A stretch of 64,000 nt of DNA from Qipengyuania seohaensis (GTDB lineage: Bacteria; Pseudomonadota; Alphaproteobacteria; Sphingomonadales; Sphingomonadaceae), in assembly GCF_002795865.1 (NCBI RefSeq), contig NZ_CP024920.1:682001-746000 (forward strand). Direction: 5' to 3'. The notes under the pieces are model-generated. The model saw nothing but the letters and a program-made list of their open reading frames with translations. It was not told where the DNA came from and did not search any database. Below are positions 56,171 to 63,788 of this stretch, piece after piece; position 1 is the first letter of the stretch; each line of letters starts with the position of its first letter. The position numbers and the translations under genes are program-made.

Positions 56171-57663
56171 GCACAGGCTCCGCTCCTCGCGTCGTCGTCC
56201 TCGGCGGCGGCAGCGCAGGATGGATCACCGCCTGCCTGCTGCACCACGAGTGGGCTGCACGCGGCGGCAGGGTCACCGTCGTGGAAAGCCCGGCGATCGG
56301 CATCATCGGCGTTGGCGAAGGCTCCACGCCGCAACTGAAGGCATTCTTCGACCACCTCGGCATAGAAGAGGCGGAGTGGATGGCGGCCTGCGATGCTACC
56401 TACAAGCTTGGCATCCGCTTCACCGGCTGGAGCGAGCGAGAGGGGTGCGAGAGCTATTTCCACCCCTTCCCGGGTCCGGTCGACCTCCATACCGAGCCAG
56501 GCTTCGTCAAGAATTGCGCCCTCCGCCGCCGGGGCATAGACGTGCCCGCACACCCCGACGCCTGGTTCCTGGCGGCACAGCTCGCCTCATCGAAGCGCGG
56601 CCCTGTGCCGCACGCGAACTTCCCCTTCCCGCAAAGCTATGGCTACCATTTCGATGCCCACAAGCTCGGCGCATTCCTGCGCGACTGGGCAGTCCCTCGC
56701 GGTGTCGTGCATCGCCCCCTGAAGGTGGAAGAGGTGGAGCTTGCACAGGACGGCGATATCGCGGCCCTGCTTTGCGAAGGCGGGGAGCGCATAGAAGGCG
56801 ACCTGTTCGTCGACTGCTCCGGCTTTGCTGCCATGCTGGCCCAGCAGAAACTCGGTGCGCAGTTCCTGCCCTTCGCGGAGAACCTGTTCAACGATTCCGC
56901 CGTGGTCATGCCGACACCGCATACGCAGCCGATCGTTCCGCAGACCGAAAGCATCGCGATGAGCGCAGGTTGGCGTTGGTCGATCCCGCTGACATCGCGG
57001 GTGGGGAATGGATATGTCTATTCGTCACGCCACATCAGCGATGACGATGCCGCCACCGAACTGGCAGATGCTTTGGGCGTCGCCGCAGACGAAGCTCAGC
57101 CGCGCTTCCTGAAGATGAAGGTCGGCAGGTTAGAGAATAGCTGGGTACGCAATTGCCTCGCCACCGGCCTGTCGCAAGGCTTCATCGAGCCGCTGGAGGC
57201 AACGGCGCTGCATATCGTCATCGCGACCGCGCTCGATTTCGCCAAGGCCTACGAGAGCGCCGGATTCACCGATACGCATCGTGACACTTTCAACCAGAGG
57301 ATCGCCGCGCGTTACGAAGGTATTCGCGACTATATCGTTGCGCACTATCGCATGAACCAGCGCGGCGACACGGACTACTGGCGACAGAACGCGGCGAACC
57401 AGACGCTATCGGACAACCTCAAAGCGATGATGACGGCCTGGTTCACGCATGGCTCGATCGAGGAGGCCAACGCCAAGGCATACGGTCCCGCCGCGCCATA
57501 CGCCCCGATGAGCTGGCATGCGCTGTTCGCGGGCTACGGCACCTTTCCTCCGCCTGCCAAGATGCAGGCACCACCGCCCGGCCTGGACGTTGCGGATCGC
57601 GAGGCAGCCCGCACCTTGCTTGCTGCCTGCGCGCTCAATTTCCCGGAGTACGCTCCGGTTTAG
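56167..57663 (+). CDS. Flavin-dependent halogenase-like protein 2
   Basis: Starts at a GTG overlapping the GH97 stop (GTGA); 498 residues. It has the FAD loop LGGGSAGWITACLL, WxWxIP at Trp269-Pro274 (AGWRWSIP), catalytic Lys80 (ATYKLGIRF) and Glu344 in FIEPLEATALHI, where the residue after the Glu is Ala rather than Ser as in protein 1 and PrnA. It differs from protein 1 over most of its length, so it is not a recent tandem copy. No signal peptide. It closes the five-gene operon and converges on the next gene, 6 nt away. Confidence 0.9.
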   Translation: MSTGSAPRVVVLGGGSAGWITACLLHHEWAARGGRVTVVESPAIGIIGVGEGSTPQLKAFFDHLGIEEAEWMAACDATYKLGIRFTGWSEREGCESYFHPFPGPVDLHTEPGFVKNCALRRRGIDVPAHPDAWFLAAQLASSKRGPVPHANFPFPQSYGYHFDAHKLGAFLRDWAVPRGVVHRPLKVEEVELAQDGDIAALLCEGGERIEGDLFVDCSGFAAMLAQQKLGAQFLPFAENLFNDSAVVMPTPHTQPIVPQTESIAMSAGWRWSIPLTSRVGNGYVYSSRHISDDDAATELADALGVAADEAQPRFLKMKVGRLENSWVRNCLATGLSQGFIEPLEATALHIVIATALDFAKAYESAGFTDTHRDTFNQRIAARYEGIRDYIVAHYRMNQRGDTDYWRQNAANQTLSDNLKAMMTAWFTHGSIEEANAKAYGPAAPYAPMSWHALFAGYGTFPPPAKMQAPPPGLDVADREAARTLLAACALNFPEYAPV

Positions 57664-57669
57664 GCAACC

Positions 57670-58638
57670 CTAGCGTTGCGGATCGGGCGTGTCGTCCGGC
57701 CCGGCCTGCGCCTGGCCCTGCACCACTTCACCCGACTGGAAAATCGGACCCTCGGTGGGCAGCGTCGACACCGTCTCTCCGGTCTCGTCGTCCTGCGTCG
57801 CTACGATGACGGGTTGTACGCCAGCAGACGGCGGAAGATCGACAGGTGCCTGTGTCTCTCCGGCTACCGTGACAGGCTGGGTTGCAGGCATCGAATTCAC
57901 CAGGGTATCGCCCGGCGCGACGTTGACACCGGGGCTGAGCGGATTGGTGTAGCCCTGGACAGTCGTCGTGACGGTTGGCGGACCGTATTTCGAATCCCAC
58001 GCGGCAAGGTTCACGCGGTACTGTTCGTAGGCGCGGTAGAAATCGTTGAAGACGCTCTCGATCCGCGGGAGTGCGACAGCGGCGAAGCTATCGAGCGTTC
58101 CGACCTCTGCGGTCAGCGCGTCGCGGCTGACTGCCAGCGCGGCATCGCAGAAATTGCCCATGGCGGGCGGCAGCGCGAAGTAGTTGTAGACCTGCGTCAT
58201 GTAGGAATCCTGCACGTCGCGGTAGGTCGCACCGTACTTCTGGCGGAATTCCCCCTGCAGGGCGCGGTTGGTCGCCGAAAGCTGGCGCGCGTTGCGCTTC
58301 AGGAAGGCGCCGTAATTGTCGACCAGCATCGTCGCCTGCGGCTCGGGGCAATTGAGCGCCGCAACGTTCAGCGCGGAGCGCAGGTTCCACACGGTCTGTG
58401 CCGGGGTGAGGTTCGCGTTGACGGTCTGGCGCACGCCATCGACGGCTACCAGCGGAATAGTCATGCCGGTGGTTGCACCCATTGGCGGGACCGGACGCGG
58501 CGGGATCACAACCGGCGCGGGTGGCGGAGGGGGCGGCGGCGGGGGAGGAGGAGGAGGCGGTGTGGCACAGGCCGAAAGAGCGAGCAGGCCGCCAGCGATG
58601 GCAGCGAAGCGGATGTTTATGTGCGAATTGCGGCTCAC
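57670..58638 (-). CDS. Hypothetical lipoprotein with a 14-proline run
   Basis: The GTG at 58638 is preceded by GAGGAGGG and gives 322 residues. A signal with lipobox LLALSAC is followed at once by a run of 14 prolines, then a Pro-rich linker, a helical domain (VWNLRSALNVAALNCPEPQA onward) with two cysteines, and a Thr/Val-rich disordered tail. No family is recognised. The proline run would span the periplasm or hold the domain off the membrane. Translation of it should depend on elongation factor P. Confidence 0.8.
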   Translation of the reverse strand: MSRNSHINIRFAAIAGGLLALSACATPPPPPPPPPPPPPPAPVVIPPRPVPPMGATTGMTIPLVAVDGVRQTVNANLTPAQTVWNLRSALNVAALNCPEPQATMLVDNYGAFLKRNARQLSATNRALQGEFRQKYGATYRDVQDSYMTQVYNYFALPPAMGNFCDAALAVSRDALTAEVGTLDSFAAVALPRIESVFNDFYRAYEQYRVNLAAWDSKYGPPTVTTTVQGYTNPLSPGVNVAPGDTLVNSMPATQPVTVAGETQAPVDLPPSAGVQPVIVATQDDETGETVSTLPTEGPIFQSGEVVQGQAQAGPDDTPDPQR

Positions 58639-58738
58639 GGCGCGCGTACCCTCCTCAAGGAATTTTCTGTCTTCACCATGAACGCGTCTTGATTGACCCG
58701 CGATGAAGCGTTTCACTCTCCTACCCCCTTGAGCGGAC

Positions 58739-58775
58739 AAAGAAAATGCCCGGGGCGCAAGTTACGCCCCGGGCA
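58739..58775 (-). terminator. Intrinsic terminator of the Bax-inhibitor gene
   Basis: TGCCCGGGGCG (58747-58757) and CGCCCCGGGCA (58765-58775) form a perfect 11-bp stem with a 7-nt loop. On the minus strand it is followed by TTTTCTTT, a classic U tract. It lies 37 nt after the stop of the Bax-inhibitor gene. Confidence 0.9.
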
Positions 58776-58812
58776 CGATCAAACGACTCGCTGCTGCGGT
58801 CGGTGGTGGGGA

Positions 58813-59595
58813 TTACTCCCGACTGCCGAGGAACTGCAGCAGGAACATGAACAGGTTGATGAAGTCGAGATAGAGGCTGAGTGCGCCCATCACGATCGCC
58901 TTGCCCGCATATTCGGTGCCGCGGACATAGTGATATTCATTTTTCAGTCGCTGCGTATCGTAGGCAGTGAAGCCTGCGAAGATCAGCACGCCGAGAATAT
59001 TGATTACGAGACCCATCGCGCCCGACTGGAAGAAGAACGCGTTGAGCAGCATCGCCACGATGATGCCGATCAGGCCCATGAGCAGGAAGCTGCCCAAGCC
59101 CGAAAGGTTCTTCTTCGTGGTGTAGGCGAACAGGCTCAGGCCCGCGAAAGCGGCGGCCGAAGCGAAGAAGGCCGAGGCGATCGATTCACCGGTGTAGGTG
59201 GCGAAGATCGTCGACATCGACATGCCGAACAGCACTGCGAAGCTCCAGAAGAAGACCTGGAGCGTACCCTTGCTGAAGCGCTGCGCCCCGCCGAAGCTCA
59301 GGACCAGGATGAAGGCGAGCGGCGAAAGCGAGATGATCCAGCCAAGCATGGTCGGCTGGATTGCTGCGCCGCGCTGCGTCTGCACGACCTGGTAGGCCGC
59401 TTCGAACAGCGCGGTGTCCACGAACAGCAGGGCGACGATACCTGTCAGCAGCACGCCCGAAGCCATCATGTTGTAGATCGACAGCATGTGCTGGCGCAGG
59501 CCAGCGTCGAAAGTGGTCTGGCGGGATACGGCGTCACCCGCACGCGGCACGGACGAGGTCGCCTGCCTCTGGTCGGTGTCGTTCCAATCGGCCAT
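58813..59595 (-). CDS. Bax inhibitor-1/YccA family membrane protein
   Basis: The ATG at 59595, after GGGAG, gives 260 residues with about seven membrane spans. Segments such as MASGVLLTGIVALLFVD, MSTIFATYTGESIASAFF and DFINLFMFLLQFLG match the BI-1 family, whose members form pH-sensitive calcium leak channels or bind FtsH. It is a single-gene unit with a visible promoter upstream and a strong terminator downstream. Confidence 0.94.
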   Translation of the reverse strand: MADWNDTDQRQATSSVPRAGDAVSRQTTFDAGLRQHMLSIYNMMASGVLLTGIVALLFVDTALFEAAYQVVQTQRGAAIQPTMLGWIISLSPLAFILVLSFGGAQRFSKGTLQVFFWSFAVLFGMSMSTIFATYTGESIASAFFASAAAFAGLSLFAYTTKKNLSGLGSFLLMGLIGIIVAMLLNAFFFQSGAMGLVINILGVLIFAGFTAYDTQRLKNEYHYVRGTEYAGKAIVMGALSLYLDFINLFMFLLQFLGSRE

Positions 59596-59613
59596 TTTCA
59601 AAAACTCCCAATT

Positions 59614-59633
59614 GCGGGGACAATTCACCCCGC
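59614..59633 (-). repeat. Hairpin at the mRNA 5' end of the Bax-inhibitor gene
   Basis: GCGGGG (59614-59619) and CCCCGC (59628-59633) pair across an 8-nt loop. Given the predicted promoter, the hairpin would start within a few bases of the transcript 5' end and finish 18 nt before the ATG. Confidence 0.45.
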
Positions 59634-59643
59634 CTCTTGGGGG

Positions 59644-59672
59644 AATATCGGCATTATTGCCGCCGATTTCAA
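59644..59672 (-). promoter_or_regulatory. Promoter of the Bax-inhibitor gene
   Basis: On the minus strand TTGAAA (59672-59667) and GATATT (59649-59644) are 17 nt apart, a good vegetative-sigma match about 50 nt before the ATG. Confidence 0.5.
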
Positions 59673-59739
59673 GCGAAACCGGACGGGGTTTGGCTAATGG
59701 AAATCAACCATTTGCGCGCCGAGCGGCGACTTGGAGGCC

Positions 59740-60243
59740 TCAGGCTTCGCCCGCAGCGTCCACCATCGCGGCTTTCAGCGCATCTGCAGGGCTCTTGTCG
59801 CCCCACAGCACGAACTGGAAAGCGGGATAGAACCGGTCGCACTCCTCGACCGCGATTTCGACCAGCGATTGCGCCTGGCCAAGGCTCAGCAGCCCCTCGT
59901 CGCCCAGCATCGTACCATTGCGATAAAGCAGCACGCCGCCGTTCGACCAGATATCGAAATGGCCGAGCCACATCTGCTCGTTGACCATGGTGACGAGTTC
60001 CTGCGCAACTGCCCGTTTTTCATCGGAAATCCGGATTTCCGGAAGGCACAGCAATTGCAGCACCATGTCCTCGGGACGCCAGATCCCGCGCACCTGGTAG
60101 GTGGTCCAGCTGCCCTGCACTTCGCCGCTCATCTCGTCGCCGGTCAAACCGCACGGCCAGCCGCGCGCCTCGAACAGGGCAGTGAGCATTTCAAGCGGAG
60201 CGGCGTCCTCTTCTGCCTCAGAACGGCTTTCGGAGGTTCTCAT
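59740..60243 (-). CDS. YbjN-domain protein
   Basis: The ATG at 60243 gives 167 residues; the frame stays open upstream but lacks family features. The YbjN fold is recognised from the middle segments DEKRAVAQELVTMVNEQMW, GHFDIWSNGGVLLYRN and the C-terminal CDRFYPAFQFVLWGDKSPAD. Proteins of this family resemble type III secretion chaperones and are linked with stress responses and motility control, without a defined reaction. No signal peptide. Confidence 0.88.
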   Translation of the reverse strand: MRTSESRSEAEEDAAPLEMLTALFEARGWPCGLTGDEMSGEVQGSWTTYQVRGIWRPEDMVLQLLCLPEIRISDEKRAVAQELVTMVNEQMWLGHFDIWSNGGVLLYRNGTMLGDEGLLSLGQAQSLVEIAVEECDRFYPAFQFVLWGDKSPADALKAAMVDAAGEA

Positions 60244-60291
60244 CGTGGCGATCCCGTGGCTCTCATGTGAGGCCTTGTGCAGGTCGCCCCG

Positions 60292-60321
60292 CCCGCTTGG
60301 CAATCGAACGTCCCAAGCGGG
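60292..60321. repeat. Inverted repeat upstream of the YbjN gene
   Basis: CCCGCTTGG (60292-60300) pairs with CCAAGCGGG (60313-60321), a 9-bp stem with a 12-nt loop, no T run on either side. It could lie in the leader of the YbjN transcript. Confidence 0.45.
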
Positions 60322-60338
60322 TTGGGGAGAACGCAATA

Positions 60339-60365
60339 GGCTTGTGTAAAGCTTGTGCACAAGCC
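60339..60365. repeat. Inverted repeat after the TPR-SPOR gene
   Basis: GGCTTGTG (60339-60346) pairs with CACAAGCC (60358-60365). An alternative perfect palindrome GCTTGTGCACAAGC (60351-60364) competes with it. It begins 24 nt after the TPR-SPOR stop on the minus strand and may help end that transcript, though a U tract is missing. Confidence 0.4.
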
Positions 60366-60388
60366 CAAATTACGGATAGGCCGATGCC

Positions 60389-61927
60389 CTAATCGAGCGG
60401 GGCGATTTCCTGTCCCTCATCGCTCGAGAAGGGGAAGCTGTCGATTTCGAGTTCGCGCAAACGGTTCACAACATCACGCGCTGCGTCGCGCGATTCGTAT
60501 GGTCCGGAAAGCAGCCGGTTGGCCTCTCCCCAGGGCGTAACGAAGGGGCCCTTCCCATTCAGCAGCCCGTCGGCATTGCGGGCAATGCGGCGCCAGTCGA
60601 AACGTAGCGCGGAGGTATCGCGACCCGTCGCGACCTGTACCCAGTGGCGGGCAGGGTGTGCTGGCGGAGGGGGAGCAGGCGGCTCGGCGATTTCGCGGGG
60701 CGCCTGGATACGGGTGATGTCTACCGCACCCTGGCGCGGGGCCGCGCTCGCTTCTGCCAGGTCGAAACCGGCGAAGGCGTCGGCCACGCTTTCTTCCTCC
60801 TCGCGCTGGGGGAGCAGGGCCTCGGGCGGGGTCGTGGGTGAGACAGTTGCCACGGTGGTTGGCTGCGATGGCGGCGACGCTTGCGGCTGGGCAACTGGCG
60901 TGGCCTGAGTAGCTGCGGCCCGGACCGGCTGCTCTACCCTCGCCGGACGATCCGCACTGCGGGCAGGCCTGAAGATCGAACGGTCCGCGCTCGTGGTCGG
61001 CTGCTCCGCACGTTCACGCGGCGGTGTCGTTCGCTGGCGCGTGGGCCCTTCAGCCCTACGCGGTTCGCTCGGCTGTCCCATCGCAGGACCGGTCGGTGCG
61101 AGTGCCACGTCGGCAGAACGCACCGAGGGGCTGTCATATCGCGCGATCGCGGGATCGTCCCGCCCGATCGCCGCAGTGCGGGGGAACACGCCAAGAGTGC
61201 CGGCAGCTGCCTGTTGCGCAGCGGTGAGCTGCGGCATGTATCTAAGGTAGGGTTCGACCCTTGCGGCCATCGCACGCGGCATCATGTCGCGCGCGATCTG
61301 GATCGCCGCATCCGTTTCGCCAAGGACGGCAAGCCCGAAAGAGCGTGTGCGAAAAGCTGCATTGTCGCCCTGTTGCAAGAGCGGCAGCAGCGTAGCCTCG
61401 AAACTGGCCTTGTCGCCCGAAATTGCCTGGCTCAAGGCAAGGTTGCGGCGCACCTCGGCATCTTCACCCTGCTGAAGGGCGAGCCGGTAGAATGACTGCG
61501 CACTGGCGGCATCGCCAACCAAGTCGAAAGCAAGTCCCCGTGTCGCGGCCATGCGCCGTGGTTGCACACCAGCCCGCTCTGCTTGCGCGAACAATTGCAG
61601 AGCTTCGACCGGACGGCGCGAATAGGTATAGGCCTGCGCAAGCCCGAGGGTGACGCGGCTGTTGTTCGGCGAGATGTCCTGCGCCCTGCCGAAAAAGCCG
61701 ATCGCGGCCGGAATGTCGCCCAGCTTGAGCGCCGCTTCTCCGGCATCGAGCAAGGCGCCGACATCGCCGGAATCACGGGCCAGCCGTTGCAGGGCGGAGT
61801 TCAGTTCGCTCGTGCCTTCGGGCGGAAGCGGCTGGACGATTTCCTGCGCGGCCAGTTGGCCCGGCACGCCAAGCGCAAGAGCGCAGGCAGCCAGGCGCAG
61901 GGCACGATGTGTCACGGAACTGGTCAT
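60389..61927 (-). CDS. TPR and SPOR domain protein
   Basis: The ATG at 61927, after GGGGAG, gives 512 residues. A signal peptide (ends near LAAQ) is followed by several TPR-like helical repeats (ALKLGDIPAAIGFFGRAQDI, LGLAQAYTYSRRPVEALQLF), a long disordered Pro/Arg/Thr-rich region, and a C-terminal SPOR domain (HWVQVATGRDTSALRFDW, LLSGPYESRDAARDVVNRLR). SPOR domains bind glycan strands stripped of peptides at the division site. It begins 45 nt after ftsZ on the same strand, which supports a role in division or wall turnover. Confidence 0.9.
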   Translation of the reverse strand: MTSSVTHRALRLAACALALGVPGQLAAQEIVQPLPPEGTSELNSALQRLARDSGDVGALLDAGEAALKLGDIPAAIGFFGRAQDISPNNSRVTLGLAQAYTYSRRPVEALQLFAQAERAGVQPRRMAATRGLAFDLVGDAASAQSFYRLALQQGEDAEVRRNLALSQAISGDKASFEATLLPLLQQGDNAAFRTRSFGLAVLGETDAAIQIARDMMPRAMAARVEPYLRYMPQLTAAQQAAAGTLGVFPRTAAIGRDDPAIARYDSPSVRSADVALAPTGPAMGQPSEPRRAEGPTRQRTTPPRERAEQPTTSADRSIFRPARSADRPARVEQPVRAAATQATPVAQPQASPPSQPTTVATVSPTTPPEALLPQREEEESVADAFAGFDLAEASAAPRQGAVDITRIQAPREIAEPPAPPPPAHPARHWVQVATGRDTSALRFDWRRIARNADGLLNGKGPFVTPWGEANRLLSGPYESRDAARDVVNRLRELEIDSFPFSSDEGQEIAPLD

Positions 61928-61972
61928 GATCTCCCCTTGCAACGCCTGACGGGTCGCGAGAGTTTCAGGAGA

Positions 61973-63655
61973 TTACTGGTTGTTCTGGCGACCGAGGAAA
62001 CGCGGGATGTTGAGCGAACCGCTGCTGCTGTCGTCGCCATCCTCGTCTTCGTCGTCACTGTCGACTTCGCTTTCGGCAGAACCGGAACCGCGCGACAAAT
62101 TGGCCATGCGTTCGAAGAGCGTGCTGCCCTGCGATGCGCCGCCACCTTCATTGCCGCCGCCGAGGACCGGCTGCTTCTTGCCGGGCTTGCTCTGCAGCGG
62201 GCTGTCGCTGTCAGCGAACTGGTCTGCACCAAGCTGAAGCTCGTCCTGACCCGCGCTATCTTCGAGCGGATCGGACAGGTCGAGCGGCGATCCCGATGCG
62301 CCTTCGCCTTCGTCGGTCCAGCCATCGCCGGTGCCGAACGAACCGTCGTCGGCCGGATCGGGCGCTTCGCTGCCGTAGGCATCGAAACGTTCGGTCTCAT
62401 CGTTGCGCAGGCCGGCAAGCGGGTCGACGATGCCATCGACATCATCGCTTTCTTCGTCCTCGTCACCGAAATCGTCGATGCTCGCAGCCGAAAGGCCGGT
62501 CGAACTCACGTCGTTTTCGTGGGTCTCATCCTGCGGCTCGTCGTCGAGACCTGCGGAGAGGCCTTCGCTCAGTTCAAACGGCTCTTCGTCATCCGTGGCG
62601 CTGTCGCTCGGAAGGTCGAGGACCGGGCGCTGCGGCGCACGCGCATCGGACATCGAGAAGCTCTGCGACTGCGGAACGGCGCCGATACCGGTCTGTTCGA
62701 TACCCGTGGCGACCACGGATACGCGGATCTTGCCTTCGAGGTCGGGGTTGAACGCGCTACCCCAGATGATGTTCGCGTCTTCGTCGACCAGTTCGCGGAT
62801 GTGGTTCGCCGCCTCGTCGACTTCGAGCAGCTTCATGTCTTCGCCGCCGATGATCGAGATGATGACACCCTTCGCACCGGTCATGCTGACGCCGTCGAGC
62901 AGCGGGTTCGCAATGGCCAGTTCCGCAGCTTCGAGCGCGCGGTTGTCGCCTTCGCCTTCGCCGGTTCCCATCATGGCCTTGCCCATCTCGCTCATCACCG
63001 AACGCACGTCGGCAAAGTCGAGGTTGATGAGGCCGGGCATGACCATGAGGTCGGTGATCGAGCGGACACCCTGCTGCAGCACCTCGTCGGCGAGCATGAA
63101 GGCTTCCTTGAAGGTGGTTTCAGCCTTGGCAACCAGGAACAGGTTCTGGTTCGGGATGACGATCAGCGTGTCGACGTGCTTCTGCAGCTCTTCGATACCC
63201 GCTTCGGCAGCGCGCATACGGCGCGACCCTTCGAACAGGAACGGCTTGGTCACGACGCCCACGGTGAGGACACCCTTGCGGCGCGCAGCCTCGGCAATGA
63301 CGGGCGCCGCACCGGTTCCGGTGCCGCCGCCCATACCGGCCGCGATGAAGAGCATGTTGCAGCCTTCAAGCGCATCTTCGAGATCTTCGACGGTTTCTTC
63401 GGCCGCAGCCTTGCCGACTTCGGGGCGAGCGCCAGCACCGAGGCCGCCGGTAATGTCGGGGCCGAGCTGGATGCGCTTTTCCGAAGCGGAAGTGGACAGT
63501 GCCTGCGCATCGGTATTCGCAACGAGGAAATCGACGCCCTCGATCTTGGCTTCGATCATGTTCGCGATTGCGTTTCCGCCTGCACCGCCAACGCCGATGA
63601 CCATAATCTTGGGGCGGAGATCGTCGCTGGATGCCGGACCGATATTGATGCTCAT
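61973..63655 (-). CDS. ftsZ: Cell division protein FtsZ
   Basis: A 560-residue tubulin-like GTPase, the Z-ring subunit. The nucleotide-binding signature is [18 protein letters not shown], with [16 protein letters not shown] at the N-terminus and the T7-loop [15 protein letters not shown]. The GTPase core ends near residue 320. A very acidic, Ser/Gly/Asp-rich linker of about 210 residues follows, and the C-terminal peptide [13 protein letters not shown], which binds FtsA and other partners, ends the protein. GAGGAAA precedes the ATG. The long linker is typical of alphaproteobacteria. Confidence 0.97.
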   Translation of the reverse strand: MSINIGPASSDDLRPKIMVIGVGGAGGNAIANMIEAKIEGVDFLVANTDAQALSTSASEKRIQLGPDITGGLGAGARPEVGKAAAEETVEDLEDALEGCNMLFIAAGMGGGTGTGAAPVIAEAARRKGVLTVGVVTKPFLFEGSRRMRAAEAGIEELQKHVDTLIVIPNQNLFLVAKAETTFKEAFMLADEVLQQGVRSITDLMVMPGLINLDFADVRSVMSEMGKAMMGTGEGEGDNRALEAAELAIANPLLDGVSMTGAKGVIISIIGGEDMKLLEVDEAANHIRELVDEDANIIWGSAFNPDLEGKIRVSVVATGIEQTGIGAVPQSQSFSMSDARAPQRPVLDLPSDSATDDEEPFELSEGLSAGLDDEPQDETHENDVSSTGLSAASIDDFGDEDEESDDVDGIVDPLAGLRNDETERFDAYGSEAPDPADDGSFGTGDGWTDEGEGASGSPLDLSDPLEDSAGQDELQLGADQFADSDSPLQSKPGKKQPVLGGGNEGGGASQGSTLFERMANLSRGSGSAESEVDSDDEDEDGDDSSSGSLNIPRFLGRQNNQ

Positions 63656-63717
63656 TGAGCTTTCCTCGAAGTAAAAAGTCGCCTGAAAACGGTTATGTCA
63701 CACCTAAGCGCAAAAGC

Positions 63718-63722
63718 GAATC
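63718..63722. promoter_or_regulatory. GANTC (CcrM) methylation site upstream of ftsZ
   Basis: GAATC at 63718-63722 is the target of the alphaproteobacterial cell-cycle methyltransferase CcrM. It lies in the 133-nt gap before ftsZ, about 63 nt from the ATG. In Caulobacter such sites in the ftsZ promoter affect expression. Confidence 0.45.
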
Positions 63723-63744
63723 GCTGTGACCTTGGTAAATAGCC

Positions 63745-63753
63745 TTATCCACA
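63745..63753 (+). promoter_or_regulatory. Perfect DnaA box upstream of ftsZ
   Basis: TTATCCACA matches the DnaA-box consensus exactly. It lies about 90 nt before the ftsZ ATG and 36 nt after the ftsA stop. In Caulobacter DnaA is known to activate ftsZ; a site here would give the same link between replication and division. Confidence 0.6.
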
Positions 63754-63788
63754 AGGGCTGAAGCAGGGGTTACGCTACGTATCACCCC

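Noticed and set aside
58518-58561. Short tandem CCT/CCG repeat coding the proline run as a microsatellite
   Set aside because: Codons are mixed (CCG, CCT, CCC, CCA), so it is not a uniform DNA repeat prone to slippage, apart from a short CCT stretch.
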